Shown: positions 1-9,248, counted from the stretch's first letter. The stretch: 49,327 bases of DNA from an uncultured Lachnospiraceae bacterium (GCA_902779505.1 CACZBZ010000007.1:1-49327), one strand, 5' to 3'. Made by a program: numbers and translations. The notes: generated by a model not told the origin, from the letters alone.

Positions 1-1
1 G

Positions 2-235
2 GGCAAGTACGGCATAACCGTCAATTCAATCTGCCCCGGGTATTTTATTACGCCTCTTACAGAAGAGACTCTTAAATCGGATTTCTTTAAGGAATATTCC
101 AAGGGAGCGATTCCTCTGGAGCGATACGGCAACGAGGGTGAACTCGATACGGCTGCCGTATTCCTGGCATCTCCCGCATCAAGCTATGTGACGGGCGTAG
201 CCCTTCCCGTTGACGGCGGTTATACGGCGATGTAA
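2..235 (+). CDS. Short-chain dehydrogenase/reductase, C-terminal part
   Basis: The frame is open from the left edge and ends at TAA 233-235, giving the last 77 residues of a classical SDR oxidoreductase. The motif NSICPGY followed by FITPL, then FLASPASSYVTG and the terminal VDGGY, is the usual substrate-loop and C-terminal pattern of FabG/gluconate-5-dehydrogenase-like SDRs. The Rossmann GxxxGxG and catalytic YxxxK lie outside the window, so the substrate cannot be told. The variable loop is closest in feel to gluconate 5-dehydrogenase or KduD-like sugar-acid enzymes, which is only an impression. A strong hairpin terminator follows within 20 bases. Confidence 0.85.
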   Translation, partial: GKYGITVNSICPGYFITPLTEETLKSDFFKEYSKGAIPLERYGNEGELDTAAVFLASPASSYVTGVALPVDGGYTAM

Positions 236-250
236 TATATGCAAACATTA

Positions 251-284
251 AAAAGGCTGTGTGCGTTTGCACACAGCCTTTATT
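251..284. terminator. Bidirectional intrinsic terminator
   Basis: AAAGGCTGTGTGC and GCACACAGCCTTT form a 13-bp stem with a GTTT loop, flanked by A-rich and T-rich tracts. It can end both the SDR gene (plus strand) and the convergent trpB gene (minus strand). Confidence 0.85.
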
Positions 285-314
285 TACTATAACAATTTCA
301 CAAAGATGGGTTGA

Positions 315-1610
315 TTATCCGATCTGAGGGAGTTTTGCAAGAGCTTCCGCGATCTGCTCATCCGTAGGAATCTCATCGGTCATCTCACCGTCATGGAATT
401 TCTGATATGCCACAAGATCGAAGTAACCTGTTCCGGTAAGACCGAATACGATAGTCTTTTCTTCACCGGTCTCCTTGCACTTAAGGGCTTCATCGAATAC
501 GCTTGTCTGCTCAACGCTGCGAGCTTCCATATATCCGTCATGGTAGAGCTGTGAAAGAGTTGTACTCATACCGTGGAAACGAAGTCCTCCCGCATGATTT
601 GCAGAAGGGATGAAATCGCTGCCCAGTGTGTACATTTTTGCCAGAGGACAGATCATTCCGGTATCGCAGAAGTCATATGCGAACTTACCTCTTGTAAAGC
701 TTGGACATGAAGCGGGCTCTACGGCGATGATTCTGTAATCAGCTTCGCCTCTGAGCTTCTCGCCCATGAAAGGAGCAATAAGACCACCGAGGTTGGAACC
801 GCCGCCGGCACATCCGATAACGATATCAGGCTTAATGCCGTACTTATCAAGAGCTGCCTTGGTCTCGAGACCGATAACAGACTGATGAAGAAGTACCTGA
901 TTCAGAACGCTTCCCAATACGTAGCGGTAACCGGGATTCTTGGTTGCTACTTCAACAGCTTCGGAAATAGCACATCCAAGGCTTCCTGTTGTTCCGGGAT
1001 GAGCCGCAAGGATCTTCTTACCTACTTCAGTTGTCTCGGAAGGAGAAGGTGTTACGGTAGCGCCGTATGTACGCATAACTTCACGTCTGAAAGGCTTCTG
1101 CTCGTAAGATACCTTAACCATGTATACCTTACAGTCAAGGTCAAAATAAGAACATGCCATTGAAAGGGCTGTACCCCACTGACCTGCACCTGTCTCGGTT
1201 GTTACACCTTTAAGGCCCTGCTTCTTAGCGTAATAAGCCTGAGCAATTGCTGAATTAAGCTTGTGGCTTCCGCTTGTATTGTTACCTTCGAATTTGTAGT
1301 AGATCTTAGCAGGTGTCTGAAGCTTCTCCTCAAGGCAGTATGCTCTTACTAAGGGAGAGGGACGATACATCTTGTAGAAATTACGGATTTCTTCAGGTAT
1401 TTCAATAAATGCGGTGTTGTCATCCAGTTCCTGTTTTACAAGCTCTTCACAAAAGATGGGAGAGAGCTCTTCGGCTGTAAGAGGCTTTCCTGTACCGGGA
1501 TTAAGAAGCGGAGCAGGCTTGTTCTTCATATCTGCTCTCATGTTATACCAAGCCTTTGGCATCTCGTCTTCACTCAGGTAGATTTTGTAGGGAATTTTGT
1601 TTTCTGACAT
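315..1610 (-). CDS. trpB: TrpB2-type tryptophan synthase beta subunit (PLP enzyme)
   Basis: This 431-residue protein would condense indole (or indole from a partner) with L-serine to L-tryptophan. The PLP lysine is K117 in NTSGSHKLNSA, and the phosphate-binding glycine loop GCAGGGSNLGG is at about 267-276. The length and the extra N-terminal region before the core match the TrpB2 branch rather than TrpB1 (about 400 residues), and no trpA or other trp gene is adjacent, as is common for TrpB2. An ATG start with upstream AAGGAGA is preceded on the same strand by a Trp-specific T-box, so expression should rise when tRNA-Trp is uncharged. It may be an indole-salvage enzyme; TrpB2 members can also use O-phosphoserine. 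Family call is secure, exact physiological role is inferred. Confidence 0.9.
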   Translation of the reverse strand: MSENKIPYKIYLSEDEMPKAWYNMRADMKNKPAPLLNPGTGKPLTAEELSPIFCEELVKQELDDNTAFIEIPEEIRNFYKMYRPSPLVRAYCLEEKLQTPAKIYYKFEGNNTSGSHKLNSAIAQAYYAKKQGLKGVTTETGAGQWGTALSMACSYFDLDCKVYMVKVSYEQKPFRREVMRTYGATVTPSPSETTEVGKKILAAHPGTTGSLGCAISEAVEVATKNPGYRYVLGSVLNQVLLHQSVIGLETKAALDKYGIKPDIVIGCAGGGSNLGGLIAPFMGEKLRGEADYRIIAVEPASCPSFTRGKFAYDFCDTGMICPLAKMYTLGSDFIPSANHAGGLRFHGMSTTLSQLYHDGYMEARSVEQTSVFDEALKCKETGEEKTIVFGLTGTGYFDLVAYQKFHDGEMTDEIPTDEQIAEALAKLPQIG

Positions 1611-1659
1611 AACAGTCTCCTTTCATTAAACAGTTAATGGTCCTATGGAGACAGGAATT

Positions 1660-1938
1660 TTTCCAATAAAAAAACCTGTCCCATTGCATTTGTCTGCTGG
1701 GACAGGTAACTATCAACCTGCGGTGCCACCCGGCTTGGTGTATATACACCCACTCATGCGTACCATTATACGCGGAACTTTGTTAACGAAGATTCTTACT
1801 CCGTCTCACATACTCGGGATTCCCTTTCTGCTCGCCCTCAGAAGTCCATTCGAATCAAGCACTTTTGCCATGATCACACCATCCATGACTCTCTCTGAAA
1901 AGGAGGCTTAACCTACTTACTCTTCCTCAACGGTTTAG
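1660..1938 (-). promoter_or_regulatory. T-box riboswitch, Trp specifier (UGG), controlling trpB
   Basis: Read on the minus strand, the leader contains the conserved T-box core AGCCGGGTGGCACCGCAGG (about 1717-1735). Stem I carries the AGAGAG motif and the segment GAA-UGG-ACUUCUGAG, in which the specifier triplet UGG (complement of 1846-1848) sits at the standard position before the CUGAG-like element. Downstream is a terminator hairpin CCTGTCCC/GGGACAGG (1675-1706) followed by seven U residues. Established T-box logic: uncharged tRNA-Trp pairs with the specifier and the UGG bulge, stabilises the antiterminator and lets trpB be transcribed. A plus-strand reading frame across this region is an artefact of the RNA element. 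Confidence 0.95.
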
Positions 1939-1941
1939 AAA

Positions 1942-1970
1942 AAAATAACATAGATAAAATTGTCTGTCAA
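1942..1970 (-). promoter_or_regulatory. Sigma-A promoter for the T-box/trpB transcript
   Basis: On the minus strand TTGACA (1965-1970) is followed after 17 bases by TATTTT (1942-1947), placing the start of transcription at about 1935, immediately before stem I of the T-box. Confidence 0.6.
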
Positions 1971-2024
1971 CATAAATTTTTACGATAAATAATTAAAAAA
2001 ATTGATACTGAACCGCGCATTGAG

Positions 2025-2033
2025 TGGTATAAT
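2025..2033 (+). promoter_or_regulatory. Extended -10 promoter upstream of the hydrogenase-domain receptor
   Basis: TGG followed directly by TATAAT (2028-2033) forms an extended -10 element 37 bases before the ATG at 2070. A TTGATA lies at 2002-2007, but the 20-base spacing is too long for a standard -35 element. Confidence 0.5.
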
Positions 2034-2069
2034 GGTATCGGTATGGGAATTTTCAAGGAGGTATTTGCT

Positions 2070-4001
2070 ATGAGTCTCGTGAGAACGAACGACAAATGTA
2101 TTGGCTGTAACCGATGCATACGTGTGTGCAGCAGCATGGGAGCCAATGTGGCAGTGGAAAAAGGCAGGGGGAATGTCATAGATGTCGATCCCGACAGGTG
2201 TATTGCCTGCGGAGCCTGCTTTGATGTGTGTGAGCACGGCGCAAGAGAATATGTTGATGATGTAGAGAAATTCTTTGAGGATTTGAAGAACGGAGTAAAG
2301 ATATCGGTTCTGATAGCTCCCGCTTTTTTGGCTAATTATCCGAGAGATTATGAAAAGTATCTCGGTATGTTAAAAGCAGCCGGAGTGAACAGATTCATAA
2401 GTGTATCCTTCGGTGCGGATATAACCACCTGGGCATACATAAAATACATTACAGAGAACAAATACTATGGCGGAATATCACAGCCCTGTCCTGCGGTTGT
2501 GGGATATATAGAGCGATACATGCCCGAGCTTTTACCGAAGCTCATGCCGGTTCATTCGCCCATGATGTGTGCTGCGGTATATGCCAATAAGTACATGAAG
2601 CTTACAGACAAGCTGGCTTTTATCAGCCCTTGTATTGCTAAGAAGAACGAGATAGACGATCCCAATACCAAGGGATATATATCATATAATCTTACATTTA
2701 AGCATCTTGTTGAATATCTTAAGAAGCATCCTGTCAGCGGTGCAAGTCCGTATAAGGATGAGATAGAATACGGACTGGGATCTATATACCCGATGCCCGG
2801 TGGGCTTAAGGAAAATGTCTACTGGCTTCTTGGTGAAGATGCACTGGTGCGTCAGATGGAAGGTGAACATCACATGTATGAGTACCTTAGACGCAACAAG
2901 GAAAAACTCAGACAGGGTAACACTTCTTATCTGTTTATCGATGCTCTCAATTGTACAAACGGATGTCTCTACGGCACAGGTACAGAGGCTCGTGACGATA
3001 TGTCGGAAGATGTATTCATGGCTATTCAGAGAATCAAAGCCGATAGCAAGAACTCTTCTAAGAAATCGGCCTGGGGCAGAGGTCTTACACCCGCCAAGAG
3101 ACTGGAAGAACTCAATAAGCAGTTCGCCAAACTTGACCTGAATGACTTCACAAGGAAGTATACTGACAGAAGTGCCAAGTGCACATACAAAGTGCCTGGT
3201 CCCGGAGAACTGGAAGCGATATATACAAAGCTTAAGAAAGACACTGAAGAGAAGCGTCATATAGACTGCGGATGCTGTGGATACAATTCATGTAAGGATA
3301 TGGCTATAGCGATATTCAATGGATTCAATCATCACCACAACTGTGTTCATTACATTAAGGACCGCGCTTACGAAGAGAAGGATAAGGCTATCGCGCTTAA
3401 CGAAGAAGTAACAAGAGCACAGGATGAACTCAAGGAGAAAAAAGCATCTCTTGCCGCAGAGATAAGCGATAATTTTGCTACTCTTAAGGAATCAATCGGA
3501 CAGATTGCAATAACCAGTGAGGACAATGCTAAGCAGACAGAGGGAATCACTAATGAGATGGCAGAAGTTGATGCTTTCTCAAATGAGCTGAAGACAGTCC
3601 TCAGCAATATTGAAGGCTATCTCAACAAGCTTGAAGCCAACAATATTGCCGTTATCGGAATATCTTCACAGACCAACCTTCTTGCACTTAATGCTTCCAT
3701 CGAAGCAGCCCGTGCAGGAGAGGCAGGAAGAGGCTTCGCGGTTGTTGCGGATGAGATCAAGAAACTTGCCGAAGATTCAAAAGCAACTGCGGATGACAGT
3801 AATGCCAATAACAATGATATCAAGCAGACCATTGAGAATCTTATCCTCGAAGCTGATAAACTTGGAAAGATCGTTGGCAACGTCAATGCAAGAGCCACAA
3901 CCCTTGTATCATCTTCAGAACAGACCACCGCATCCATCGGTCTTATGAGTGAAGTGGCAGATAACGTTGAGAAGTCGCTTAAGCAGATTCTTGAGACCTG
4001 A
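2070..4001 (+). CDS. Soluble chemoreceptor with ferredoxin, [FeFe]-hydrogenase and MCP domains
   Basis: A 643-residue fusion with no membrane segment. Residues 10-20 ([11 protein letters not shown]) and 44-54 ([11 protein letters not shown]) bind two [4Fe-4S] clusters. About 70-340 is an [FeFe]-hydrogenase large-subunit domain in which the H-cluster loops are recognisable but divergent: QPCPAVV for [14 protein letters not shown] for MPCxxKKxE, and NCTNGC for the third loop, so the ligand cysteines appear kept. About 399-409 ([10 protein letters not shown]) starts a further Fe-S domain of the CxxCx4C type. The C-terminal part holds the MCP signalling hairpin ([17 protein letters not shown], about 533-549). 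The ATG at 2070 is chosen because AAGGAGG (2055-2061) precedes it at 8 bases; the upstream ATG at 2043 has no such site. It probably senses H2 or redox state and signals to CheA/CheW. Whether it turns over hydrogen is unknown. Confidence 0.88.
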   Translation: MSLVRTNDKCIGCNRCIRVCSSMGANVAVEKGRGNVIDVDPDRCIACGACFDVCEHGAREYVDDVEKFFEDLKNGVKISVLIAPAFLANYPRDYEKYLGMLKAAGVNRFISVSFGADITTWAYIKYITENKYYGGISQPCPAVVGYIERYMPELLPKLMPVHSPMMCAAVYANKYMKLTDKLAFISPCIAKKNEIDDPNTKGYISYNLTFKHLVEYLKKHPVSGASPYKDEIEYGLGSIYPMPGGLKENVYWLLGEDALVRQMEGEHHMYEYLRRNKEKLRQGNTSYLFIDALNCTNGCLYGTGTEARDDMSEDVFMAIQRIKADSKNSSKKSAWGRGLTPAKRLEELNKQFAKLDLNDFTRKYTDRSAKCTYKVPGPGELEAIYTKLKKDTEEKRHIDCGCCGYNSCKDMAIAIFNGFNHHHNCVHYIKDRAYEEKDKAIALNEEVTRAQDELKEKKASLAAEISDNFATLKESIGQIAITSEDNAKQTEGITNEMAEVDAFSNELKTVLSNIEGYLNKLEANNIAVIGISSQTNLLALNASIEAARAGEAGRGFAVVADEIKKLAEDSKATADDSNANNNDIKQTIENLILEADKLGKIVGNVNARATTLVSSSEQTTASIGLMSEVADNVEKSLKQILET

Positions 4002-4018
4002 TAACATGTAAGTATATG

Positions 4019-4056
4019 GGAGACTTTTGCACATTGTGCGGAAGTCTCCTTTTTTT
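4019..4056 (+). terminator. Intrinsic terminator after the hydrogenase-domain receptor
   Basis: GGAGACTT and AAGTCTCC pair around a loop that itself contains TTGCACATTGTGCGG, and are followed by seven T residues. Confidence 0.9.
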
Positions 4057-4145
4057 GTTGTAAATGCGGGCTTTATTATGCATAATTGTATTGTGCGCGT
4101 GGGCCATACGCTGCCTCGGACACAATAGAAAGCGGAAGTAACTAT

Positions 4146-5210
4146 ATGACAGTAAGAATGAAAAAAGTGAAAAAATATACAATAGAAATCTTGCTGATAT
4201 TCGCATTAAGCCTGTCTGTAATCCTGACAGGATGTGCCGGAAGAAAGGCATCCCCGGAAGATATGAACATATCTGAAGCGGAGTCTGAAGCAGAGACTAC
4301 AGTCGAAGCGGAAGCAGAGAAGGTGGAGACGACGGAGGAAGAGACCGAGGCCCTTACAGAGACGGAGAGCGAGCCTGAAAGCAGTATTGAAGAGACTGAA
4401 GTTGCCGCCGAGGTCGATGCATCCCAGGACATGAGCGCTTCACAGTTATCTTCGGAGTCGGAGGCTATATATCTGGATGAAAACTGGCAATATTCGGACT
4501 TTACCGTTGTACACAATGATCCGGCCATTCTCTACAGAGCTCAGAACAACAGAAAAGATATCATTATCGGAGTTGACGCGGGACATGGAACCAAGGGAGC
4601 GGAAGGAATGAAGATCTATTGTCACCCCGATAAATCTCCCAAGACCACAGGGGGCAGCACTGCCGCAGGAGCTACAATGGCTAATGCCCAGTCAGGCGGA
4701 ATGACCTTTAACGACGGAACGGGAGAAGCTACCATGACCCTTAAGGTTGCAAGGCTTTTCAGGGACAGATTGCTGGAAGATGGCTATGATGTTCTGATGC
4801 TTCGCGATGAGGACAGAATAGAATTGGATCTTATGTCCAGAACGGTTATAGCCAATAACATGGCGGATTGTCACATATCAATACATTTTGACGGAGACGG
4901 TCTCGGCTATGATAAAGGTGCTTTTTACATAGCGGTTCCGGATGGCATTAAGAATATGTCTCCCGTAAAAGAAACCTGGGAATTGGACGACAGACTGGGG
5001 GCTCAGCTTGTTGAAGGACTTGGAGCGAGCGGAATAAAGATATACGGTAACGGAACGATGAAGATAGATCTGACACAGACATCCTTCAGCACAATTCCGT
5101 CAGTGGACCTGGAACTTGGTAATCAGGCCACTCTTGTTAACGATGAGCTGGCGTCAAAATATGTGGAGGGTATGATGCTTGGAGTGGACAGCTTTTTTGC
5201 CCAACGCTAA
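4146..5210 (+). CDS. Lipoprotein N-acetylmuramoyl-L-alanine amidase (Amidase_3)
   Basis: A 354-residue exported cell-wall hydrolase. The start MTVRMKKVKK is followed by a hydrophobic signal segment and the lipobox LTGC, so the protein should be anchored to the outer face of the membrane. About 75 residues of Glu/Thr/Ser-rich low-complexity linker separate the lipid anchor from the catalytic domain. That domain begins at about 139 with IIIGVDAGHG and continues with GEATMTLKVA, the SIHFD histidine and LELGNQ, which match the zinc-ligand and catalytic residues of Amidase_3. It would cleave the bond between MurNAc and L-Ala in peptidoglycan. ATG 4158 is an alternative start; the ribosome site (GCGGAAG) is weak. 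It stands alone between two terminators or gaps. Confidence 0.85.
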   Translation: MTVRMKKVKKYTIEILLIFALSLSVILTGCAGRKASPEDMNISEAESEAETTVEAEAEKVETTEEETEALTETESEPESSIEETEVAAEVDASQDMSASQLSSESEAIYLDENWQYSDFTVVHNDPAILYRAQNNRKDIIIGVDAGHGTKGAEGMKIYCHPDKSPKTTGGSTAAGATMANAQSGGMTFNDGTGEATMTLKVARLFRDRLLEDGYDVLMLRDEDRIELDLMSRTVIANNMADCHISIHFDGDGLGYDKGAFYIAVPDGIKNMSPVKETWELDDRLGAQLVEGLGASGIKIYGNGTMKIDLTQTSFSTIPSVDLELGNQATLVNDELASKYVEGMMLGVDSFFAQR

Positions 5211-5297
5211 TAACTTCTTCGATTGAAAAAAAGCATAATCTTATTTATAATTATCTCGTTGTGATAAAACAGTAAAAATCTGTCAGGAGGGGCAGTT

Positions 5298-6176
5298 ATG
5301 TCTTATGTAATAGCGGTGGCTTCCACAGCCGATCTTCCGAGAGAATATCTGGATGAACATGGTATTCCCTTTATAAAATACGGTTATTCCATAGACGGTG
5401 AGTTCTATGAGGATGACTGTGAAGAAGCAAGTAAACAGCATGTATATGATGAGATGAGAGCAGGTAAGACGCTTACCACTACGGCTATCAATCCCTATAC
5501 ATATTGTGAATTTTTTAAGAGCCTTGTGGAAAAGGGGGATGATGTGATCTTCCTTGATATGACTCAGAAGATATCTTCTTCTTACTTTAATTCGCTTCAG
5601 GCTGTCGATATGGTCAAAGAAGAATATCCTTCAGCCCGCATAGTATCTATGGATACAAGATGTGTATCCGGCGGACTGGGCTTCCTTGTAAAAGAGATGG
5701 TAGGGAGAAAAGAAGAGGGCATGTCCTTCGATGACCTCATCAAATGGGGAGATGAGAACAAGCTTAAGATTGCCCACAGATTCACGGTTGACGATCTTAA
5801 TTATCTTAAAGCAGGCGGAAGAGTGTCCAATGCGGCTGCACTGGTTGGCTCCGTATTCTCCATTAAGCCTGTGCTCTATGTTCCGGATGAGGGAACACTT
5901 GAAGTGGCAGCCAAGATTCGTGGCAGAAAGAAGGCTCTTGCCACCATAACAGACAGTGTAAAAGCAGACCTTGCCCGTGTGGATACAAAGGGCGCACGTA
6001 TTGACATCAATCATGCGGACTGTCTTGAGGAAGCGGAATATATAAAGTCCGAACTTATGGCAGCATATCCGGATCTGGGTGAAGTGAACATCTCTAGCCT
6101 TGGAGTGGTAATCGGTGCACATTGCGGCCCGGGACTTATTGCCATATTCTACTTCTGCGACCAGAGACGCGCTTAA
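5298..6176 (+). CDS. DegV family fatty-acid-binding protein
   Basis: A 292-residue cytosolic protein that starts MSYVIAVASTADLP, the typical DegV opening in which the S/T-rich loop binds the carboxylate of a fatty acid. The C-terminal part has the LNYLKAGGRVS motif, FSIKPVLY and the final GAHCGPG pattern that close the DegV fold. DegV (FakB-like) proteins bind acyl chains; FakB members present fatty acids to the kinase FakA, but no fakA is in the window, so the exact role is open. The start is supported by AGGAGGGG at 5284-5291. The length is normal for the family. Confidence 0.9.
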   Translation: MSYVIAVASTADLPREYLDEHGIPFIKYGYSIDGEFYEDDCEEASKQHVYDEMRAGKTLTTTAINPYTYCEFFKSLVEKGDDVIFLDMTQKISSSYFNSLQAVDMVKEEYPSARIVSMDTRCVSGGLGFLVKEMVGRKEEGMSFDDLIKWGDENKLKIAHRFTVDDLNYLKAGGRVSNAAALVGSVFSIKPVLYVPDEGTLEVAAKIRGRKKALATITDSVKADLARVDTKGARIDINHADCLEEAEYIKSELMAAYPDLGEVNISSLGVVIGAHCGPGLIAIFYFCDQRRA

Positions 6177-6238
6177 TAACCTTTTCTAGCAGCCCGTTTC
6201 TTATGGAGAGCGGTCGGATAATTGAACAAAGACTTATG

Positions 6239-6268
6239 AGACCTCGATATTAATCGGGGTCTTTTTTT
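6239..6268 (+). terminator. Intrinsic terminator after degV gene
   Basis: GACCTCGAT and ATCGGGGTC pair around ATTA and are followed by seven T residues. Confidence 0.85.
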
Positions 6269-6581
6269 ATAGAAAATTCATATCAAATAAAGCTACTATG
6301 CTATGGAATATACGGCAAAGCGTACGGATTCGCTTCTTGCGTTCGAAGTGGTCGAATCTTCACATAAAAATACAAGGATAGTCACTAGTAATATAGTCCT
6401 ATATGTTGTTAAAGTGACCATAAACAAGGGATAAACTGCATTATTACGGACAGTTTCAGACGGATAATTGGAAAAATAGTAGAGCGAACCGTTTCACATT
6501 TGTATGTTCATTTTGAAAAAAAGGTGTTATAATCAGATTTACAGTATATCGGGGAAAATGCATTGAAAGGGAAGAATAAAA
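6269..6581 (+). promoter_or_regulatory. Intergenic region with promoter and operator-like palindrome before a chemoreceptor
   Basis: About 310 bases without a gene. A -10 TATAAT is at 6528-6533, with a poor -35 TGTTCA (6505-6510) 17 bases before it. CGAACCGTTTCA (6485-6496) matches the CGAAACGTTTCG operator of the sugar regulon at 10 of 12 positions and lies just upstream of the -35. Small inverted repeats (GATTCG/CGAATC near 6327-6358, GTCACT/AGTGAC near 6380-6418) are present but resemble no riboswitch I know; a c-di-GMP-I core was looked for and not seen. Confidence 0.4.
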
Positions 6582-8498
6582 ATGGAGAAAACGGAGAAAA
6601 TGACAGAAGTTGTTGAGACCCCGGAAATTGCGGAAGCCTCAGAACAGAAGTCGAAAAAAGAAAAGAAAATCAAAGAGAAGCAGGCAAAGGAAATAAAGTT
6701 CTTTGCCGGAAAAGAAAAGGAAGCGGGAAAAGAAACTAAGATAAGACAGCAGAAGGATCCTTCAAAGATGAAAAAGACCAGTGTGCTTTTCAACATCATG
6801 CTGCCGGTTGCAATCCTTGGGCTTGCGGCTGTTCTTGGCGTTATATTTTCTGCCCGTGCCCTTGTCAACAATCAGACAAGCAGTGAGATGATTACTGTAG
6901 AAGGTCTGAGCACTATCTCTGAACTGGATGGTGTCAATATCGAGCTTCAGGTCATTCAGAAGCAGACACTTGCATATTGCTTTGCTTCAAGTGATGACGA
7001 CAAGGCTAAGTACAGATCTGATATTGAAGCATCCTTTGCGAGTATTGATCAGAAGATGGAGACTGTAGGCGGAATAGTTGATTCCCTTGGGGGAGATACA
7101 CCGGCTTTATATGCTTCCATCGAAAACGGCCTGAACAGTTTTAAGCCTTCTGTAGATCAGATACTTAAAATGGCTGATACCAATCCTGAATCTGCCGGAA
7201 TGCTTGCCAACATGAATATGAAGAGCTGGTCAAGCGGCATAATAGACAATGTCAATTCTATCATCGCGATCAATGACGCCAGGATAGAGGCGCTTCGCAA
7301 AGAACAGCAGAGACAATATGATTCTACCGTTGTCCTTGCCAATGCTCTTATCGGAGTGGTTATTTTAGGATTTGTATTTACGGTTATCATGATCTTAAGA
7401 ACCGTTGTACGTCCTCTTAAGAACCAGAAGAAGCAGCTTTACGAAGTTATCGATGCCATTAATGCGGGACAGGGAGATCTCACAAGAAGACTTGTATATG
7501 AGCGTAATGATGAGATTGGTTCTTCATCAAGAGGTATCAATAGATTTATTGAGACTCTTCAGAATATCATCTCAAAGATGGTGACGAATTCCGAGGATCT
7601 TGACAGAATAGTCGGTGTGGTAACCAACAGTGTGGCTTCTTCCAACGATGATGCATCAGATATCAGTGCCATCATGGAAGAACTGTCTGCAACAGTCGGA
7701 GAAGTATCCGCAACAACAGGTGTGGTACTTGAGTCTACCAACGAAGAGGAAAGACTTGTTGCGGGAATGGCTGATCATACTGAAGAAGTAGCCGCTTACG
7801 CAAAAGAGATGAAAGAGCGTGCCATCAAACTTGAGAAAGTTGCACGTGAGAATAAGCAAAATACAAGCGATGTTCTGGGCAGCATAACCGAAGAACTTGA
7901 ATCTGCCATGGAGAACAGCAAGAGCCTTGAGCAGATTAACAAGCTTACAGGCGATATCTTAAGCATATCCGGCCAGACCAATCTGCTGGCACTCAATGCT
8001 TCTATTGAAGCAGCCAGAGCAGGTGCGGCAGGAAGAGGATTCTCCGTTGTTGCCGATGAGATCAGAAAGCTTGCGGATTCAAGCAAAGAGACTGCCAACA
8101 GCATTCAGGAGATCAATGAGATGATCATTGAGACCGTGAACAACCTTATGGGCTCTTCTCAGAGGATCATCGACTATATCAATGAGACTGTTATGGCTGA
8201 TTATGAATCCTTTGTGGAAAGCGGAAAGCAGTATACTGCCGATGCTGTTCATGTAGATGAAGCTATGACAAGAAATGCAAAAGAGACCAGACTCATAAGA
8301 GACAACATAGTTCAAATGGTTGAATCCATTGACGGAATCAACAAGGCTATGAAAGAGAGTGCCAAGGGCGTTTCCGATGCAGCCAATAATATCGATCATC
8401 TTGTAGGATCAATCGGTAATGTCAGCGACAAGATGAATGAGAACAGCGAGATTGCAAATAATCTTAAAAAAGAGACGGAATGCTTCGTAAATGTATAG
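6582..8498 (+). CDS. Membrane methyl-accepting chemotaxis protein with long charged N-terminal tail
   Basis: A 638-residue chemoreceptor. It has an unusual Lys/Glu-rich cytoplasmic extension of about 65 residues before the first membrane helix (about 67-97). An extracytoplasmic four-helix-type sensor of roughly 150 residues follows, then a second membrane helix (about 248-273), a HAMP domain and the cytoplasmic signalling region with [17 protein letters not shown] at about 466-482. Ligand identity cannot be read from the sequence. The start has GAAAGGGAAG at 6565-6574. A LacI-operator-like palindrome upstream hints at control together with the sugar genes, which would fit a receptor for a sugar or a sugar-bound binding protein; this is inference only. 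Confidence 0.9.
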   Translation: MEKTEKMTEVVETPEIAEASEQKSKKEKKIKEKQAKEIKFFAGKEKEAGKETKIRQQKDPSKMKKTSVLFNIMLPVAILGLAAVLGVIFSARALVNNQTSSEMITVEGLSTISELDGVNIELQVIQKQTLAYCFASSDDDKAKYRSDIEASFASIDQKMETVGGIVDSLGGDTPALYASIENGLNSFKPSVDQILKMADTNPESAGMLANMNMKSWSSGIIDNVNSIIAINDARIEALRKEQQRQYDSTVVLANALIGVVILGFVFTVIMILRTVVRPLKNQKKQLYEVIDAINAGQGDLTRRLVYERNDEIGSSSRGINRFIETLQNIISKMVTNSEDLDRIVGVVTNSVASSNDDASDISAIMEELSATVGEVSATTGVVLESTNEEERLVAGMADHTEEVAAYAKEMKERAIKLEKVARENKQNTSDVLGSITEELESAMENSKSLEQINKLTGDILSISGQTNLLALNASIEAARAGAAGRGFSVVADEIRKLADSSKETANSIQEINEMIIETVNNLMGSSQRIIDYINETVMADYESFVESGKQYTADAVHVDEAMTRNAKETRLIRDNIVQMVESIDGINKAMKESAKGVSDAANNIDHLVGSIGNVSDKMNENSEIANNLKKETECFVNV

Positions 8499-8571
8499 CC
8501 TTCCGATGATAAATTTAAAAAAATTTGCAGAACCGAAGCCTGTAAATGCTTCCCTGCAGCTAAGGAGTAAA

Positions 8572-9087
8572 GTGAACATACAACTTATGAACAAGAAAAG
8601 AATAACGACTCTGGTCTTAGCATTTACAATGATGGCTTCCCTCATGCTTACAGCATGCGGAAGCAAAAGCCCTGCGGTAAGTTTTTTAACAGATCTAACA
8701 TGGGAATCATCGGTGGATGACATGATCGCTGCAGAAGGTGAAGAATTCGATAGCTATGCTTCGGTATATAACGGCCTGACTTATATCTATCCCAAGACTT
8801 ATCAGACCAAAGACGGCGACATCAAATACATGTTTGATGACAAAGGCAAATTGTGTAATGTGGCTTGGTCCTACGAAGGTGAGACCGGGGATGATGTACT
8901 GGAGATATACAATCAGATAGTATCCTCCATCACGGCGGAAAGAGGAGAGGGCGAGAACCATGATGGTGTCAACACCTACGGAAGAGTGTGGAAGACAGAT
9001 AACGGCAGCATAGTCATATCAGCCGTAACCACCACCGGAGCCAACTTCCTCCAGCTCTCCTTCATGAGCAAGGAAGTCTCAAAATAA
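8572..9087 (+). CDS. Small secreted lipoprotein of unknown function
   Basis: A 171-residue protein with a signal peptide (NKKRITTLVLAFTMM) and lipobox LTAC; the mature domain is about 145 residues. The start is most likely GTG 8572, because AAGGAG (8562-8567) lies 4 bases upstream, whereas ATG 8587 (MNKKRIT) is 19 bases away from it. The mature part reads as an alternating strand-rich small domain (for example FTLD-like WESSVDDMIAAEGE, then YIYPKTYQTKDGDIKYMFDDKGKL). This resembles small lipoproteins that compare predicted and observed side chains in a beta-sheet, but I do not recognise the family. It lies 73 bases after the chemoreceptor and may share its transcript. Confidence 0.7.
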   Translation: MNIQLMNKKRITTLVLAFTMMASLMLTACGSKSPAVSFLTDLTWESSVDDMIAAEGEEFDSYASVYNGLTYIYPKTYQTKDGDIKYMFDDKGKLCNVAWSYEGETGDDVLEIYNQIVSSITAERGEGENHDGVNTYGRVWKTDNGSIVISAVTTTGANFLQLSFMSKEVSK

Positions 9088-9110
9088 GAATTTCTGAGAA
9101 TAGAATATTG

Positions 9111-9248
9111 CGAATACAAAAAAACTGATTACTTACGGAGACGCCTTTCGGCTTCGACTCCAGACGTAATGGTACGTAAGTCGCTAAAAGACAGCGACTA
9201 AGTACCAACGTCTTACGAGACTCCGTAAGTAGTCAGTTTTTTCATTCG
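9111..9248. repeat. Long nested hairpin between convergent genes (bidirectional terminator or MITE-like)
   Basis: The outer arms pair over nearly 30 bp with few mismatches: the left arm includes AAAAAACTGATTACTTACGG and the right arm is its near-complement ending in TCAGTTTTTT. Inside, AGACGT..GGTAC pairs with GTACC..ACGTCT, and AGTCGCT pairs with AGCGACT around a 6-7 base loop. The element fills the space between the converging lipoprotein and araC-type genes and has A-runs and T-runs at its ends, so it can terminate both. It is far longer than an ordinary terminator and has a layout similar to the element at 45537-45733. Confidence 0.75.

Noticed and set aside
1645-1911. Plus-strand reading frame of 88 codons
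   Set aside because: It lies wholly within the minus-strand Trp T-box leader, has no ribosome site and no recognisable protein features.
2682-3260. 192-codon antisense frame within the hydrogenase-domain receptor
   Set aside because: No ribosome site, low-complexity composition and full overlap with a clearly real gene.
6399-6425. Sigma-D (flagellar) promoter before the membrane chemoreceptor
   Set aside because: TAAAGTGACC and GGATAAAC resemble the two elements, but the spacing is about two bases short and the -10 core is incomplete; the TATAAT nearby is the better candidate.
6269-6530. c-di-GMP riboswitch before the chemoreceptor gene
   Set aside because: The GCAAACC and CGCAAAGCC core sequences of the class I aptamer are not present.
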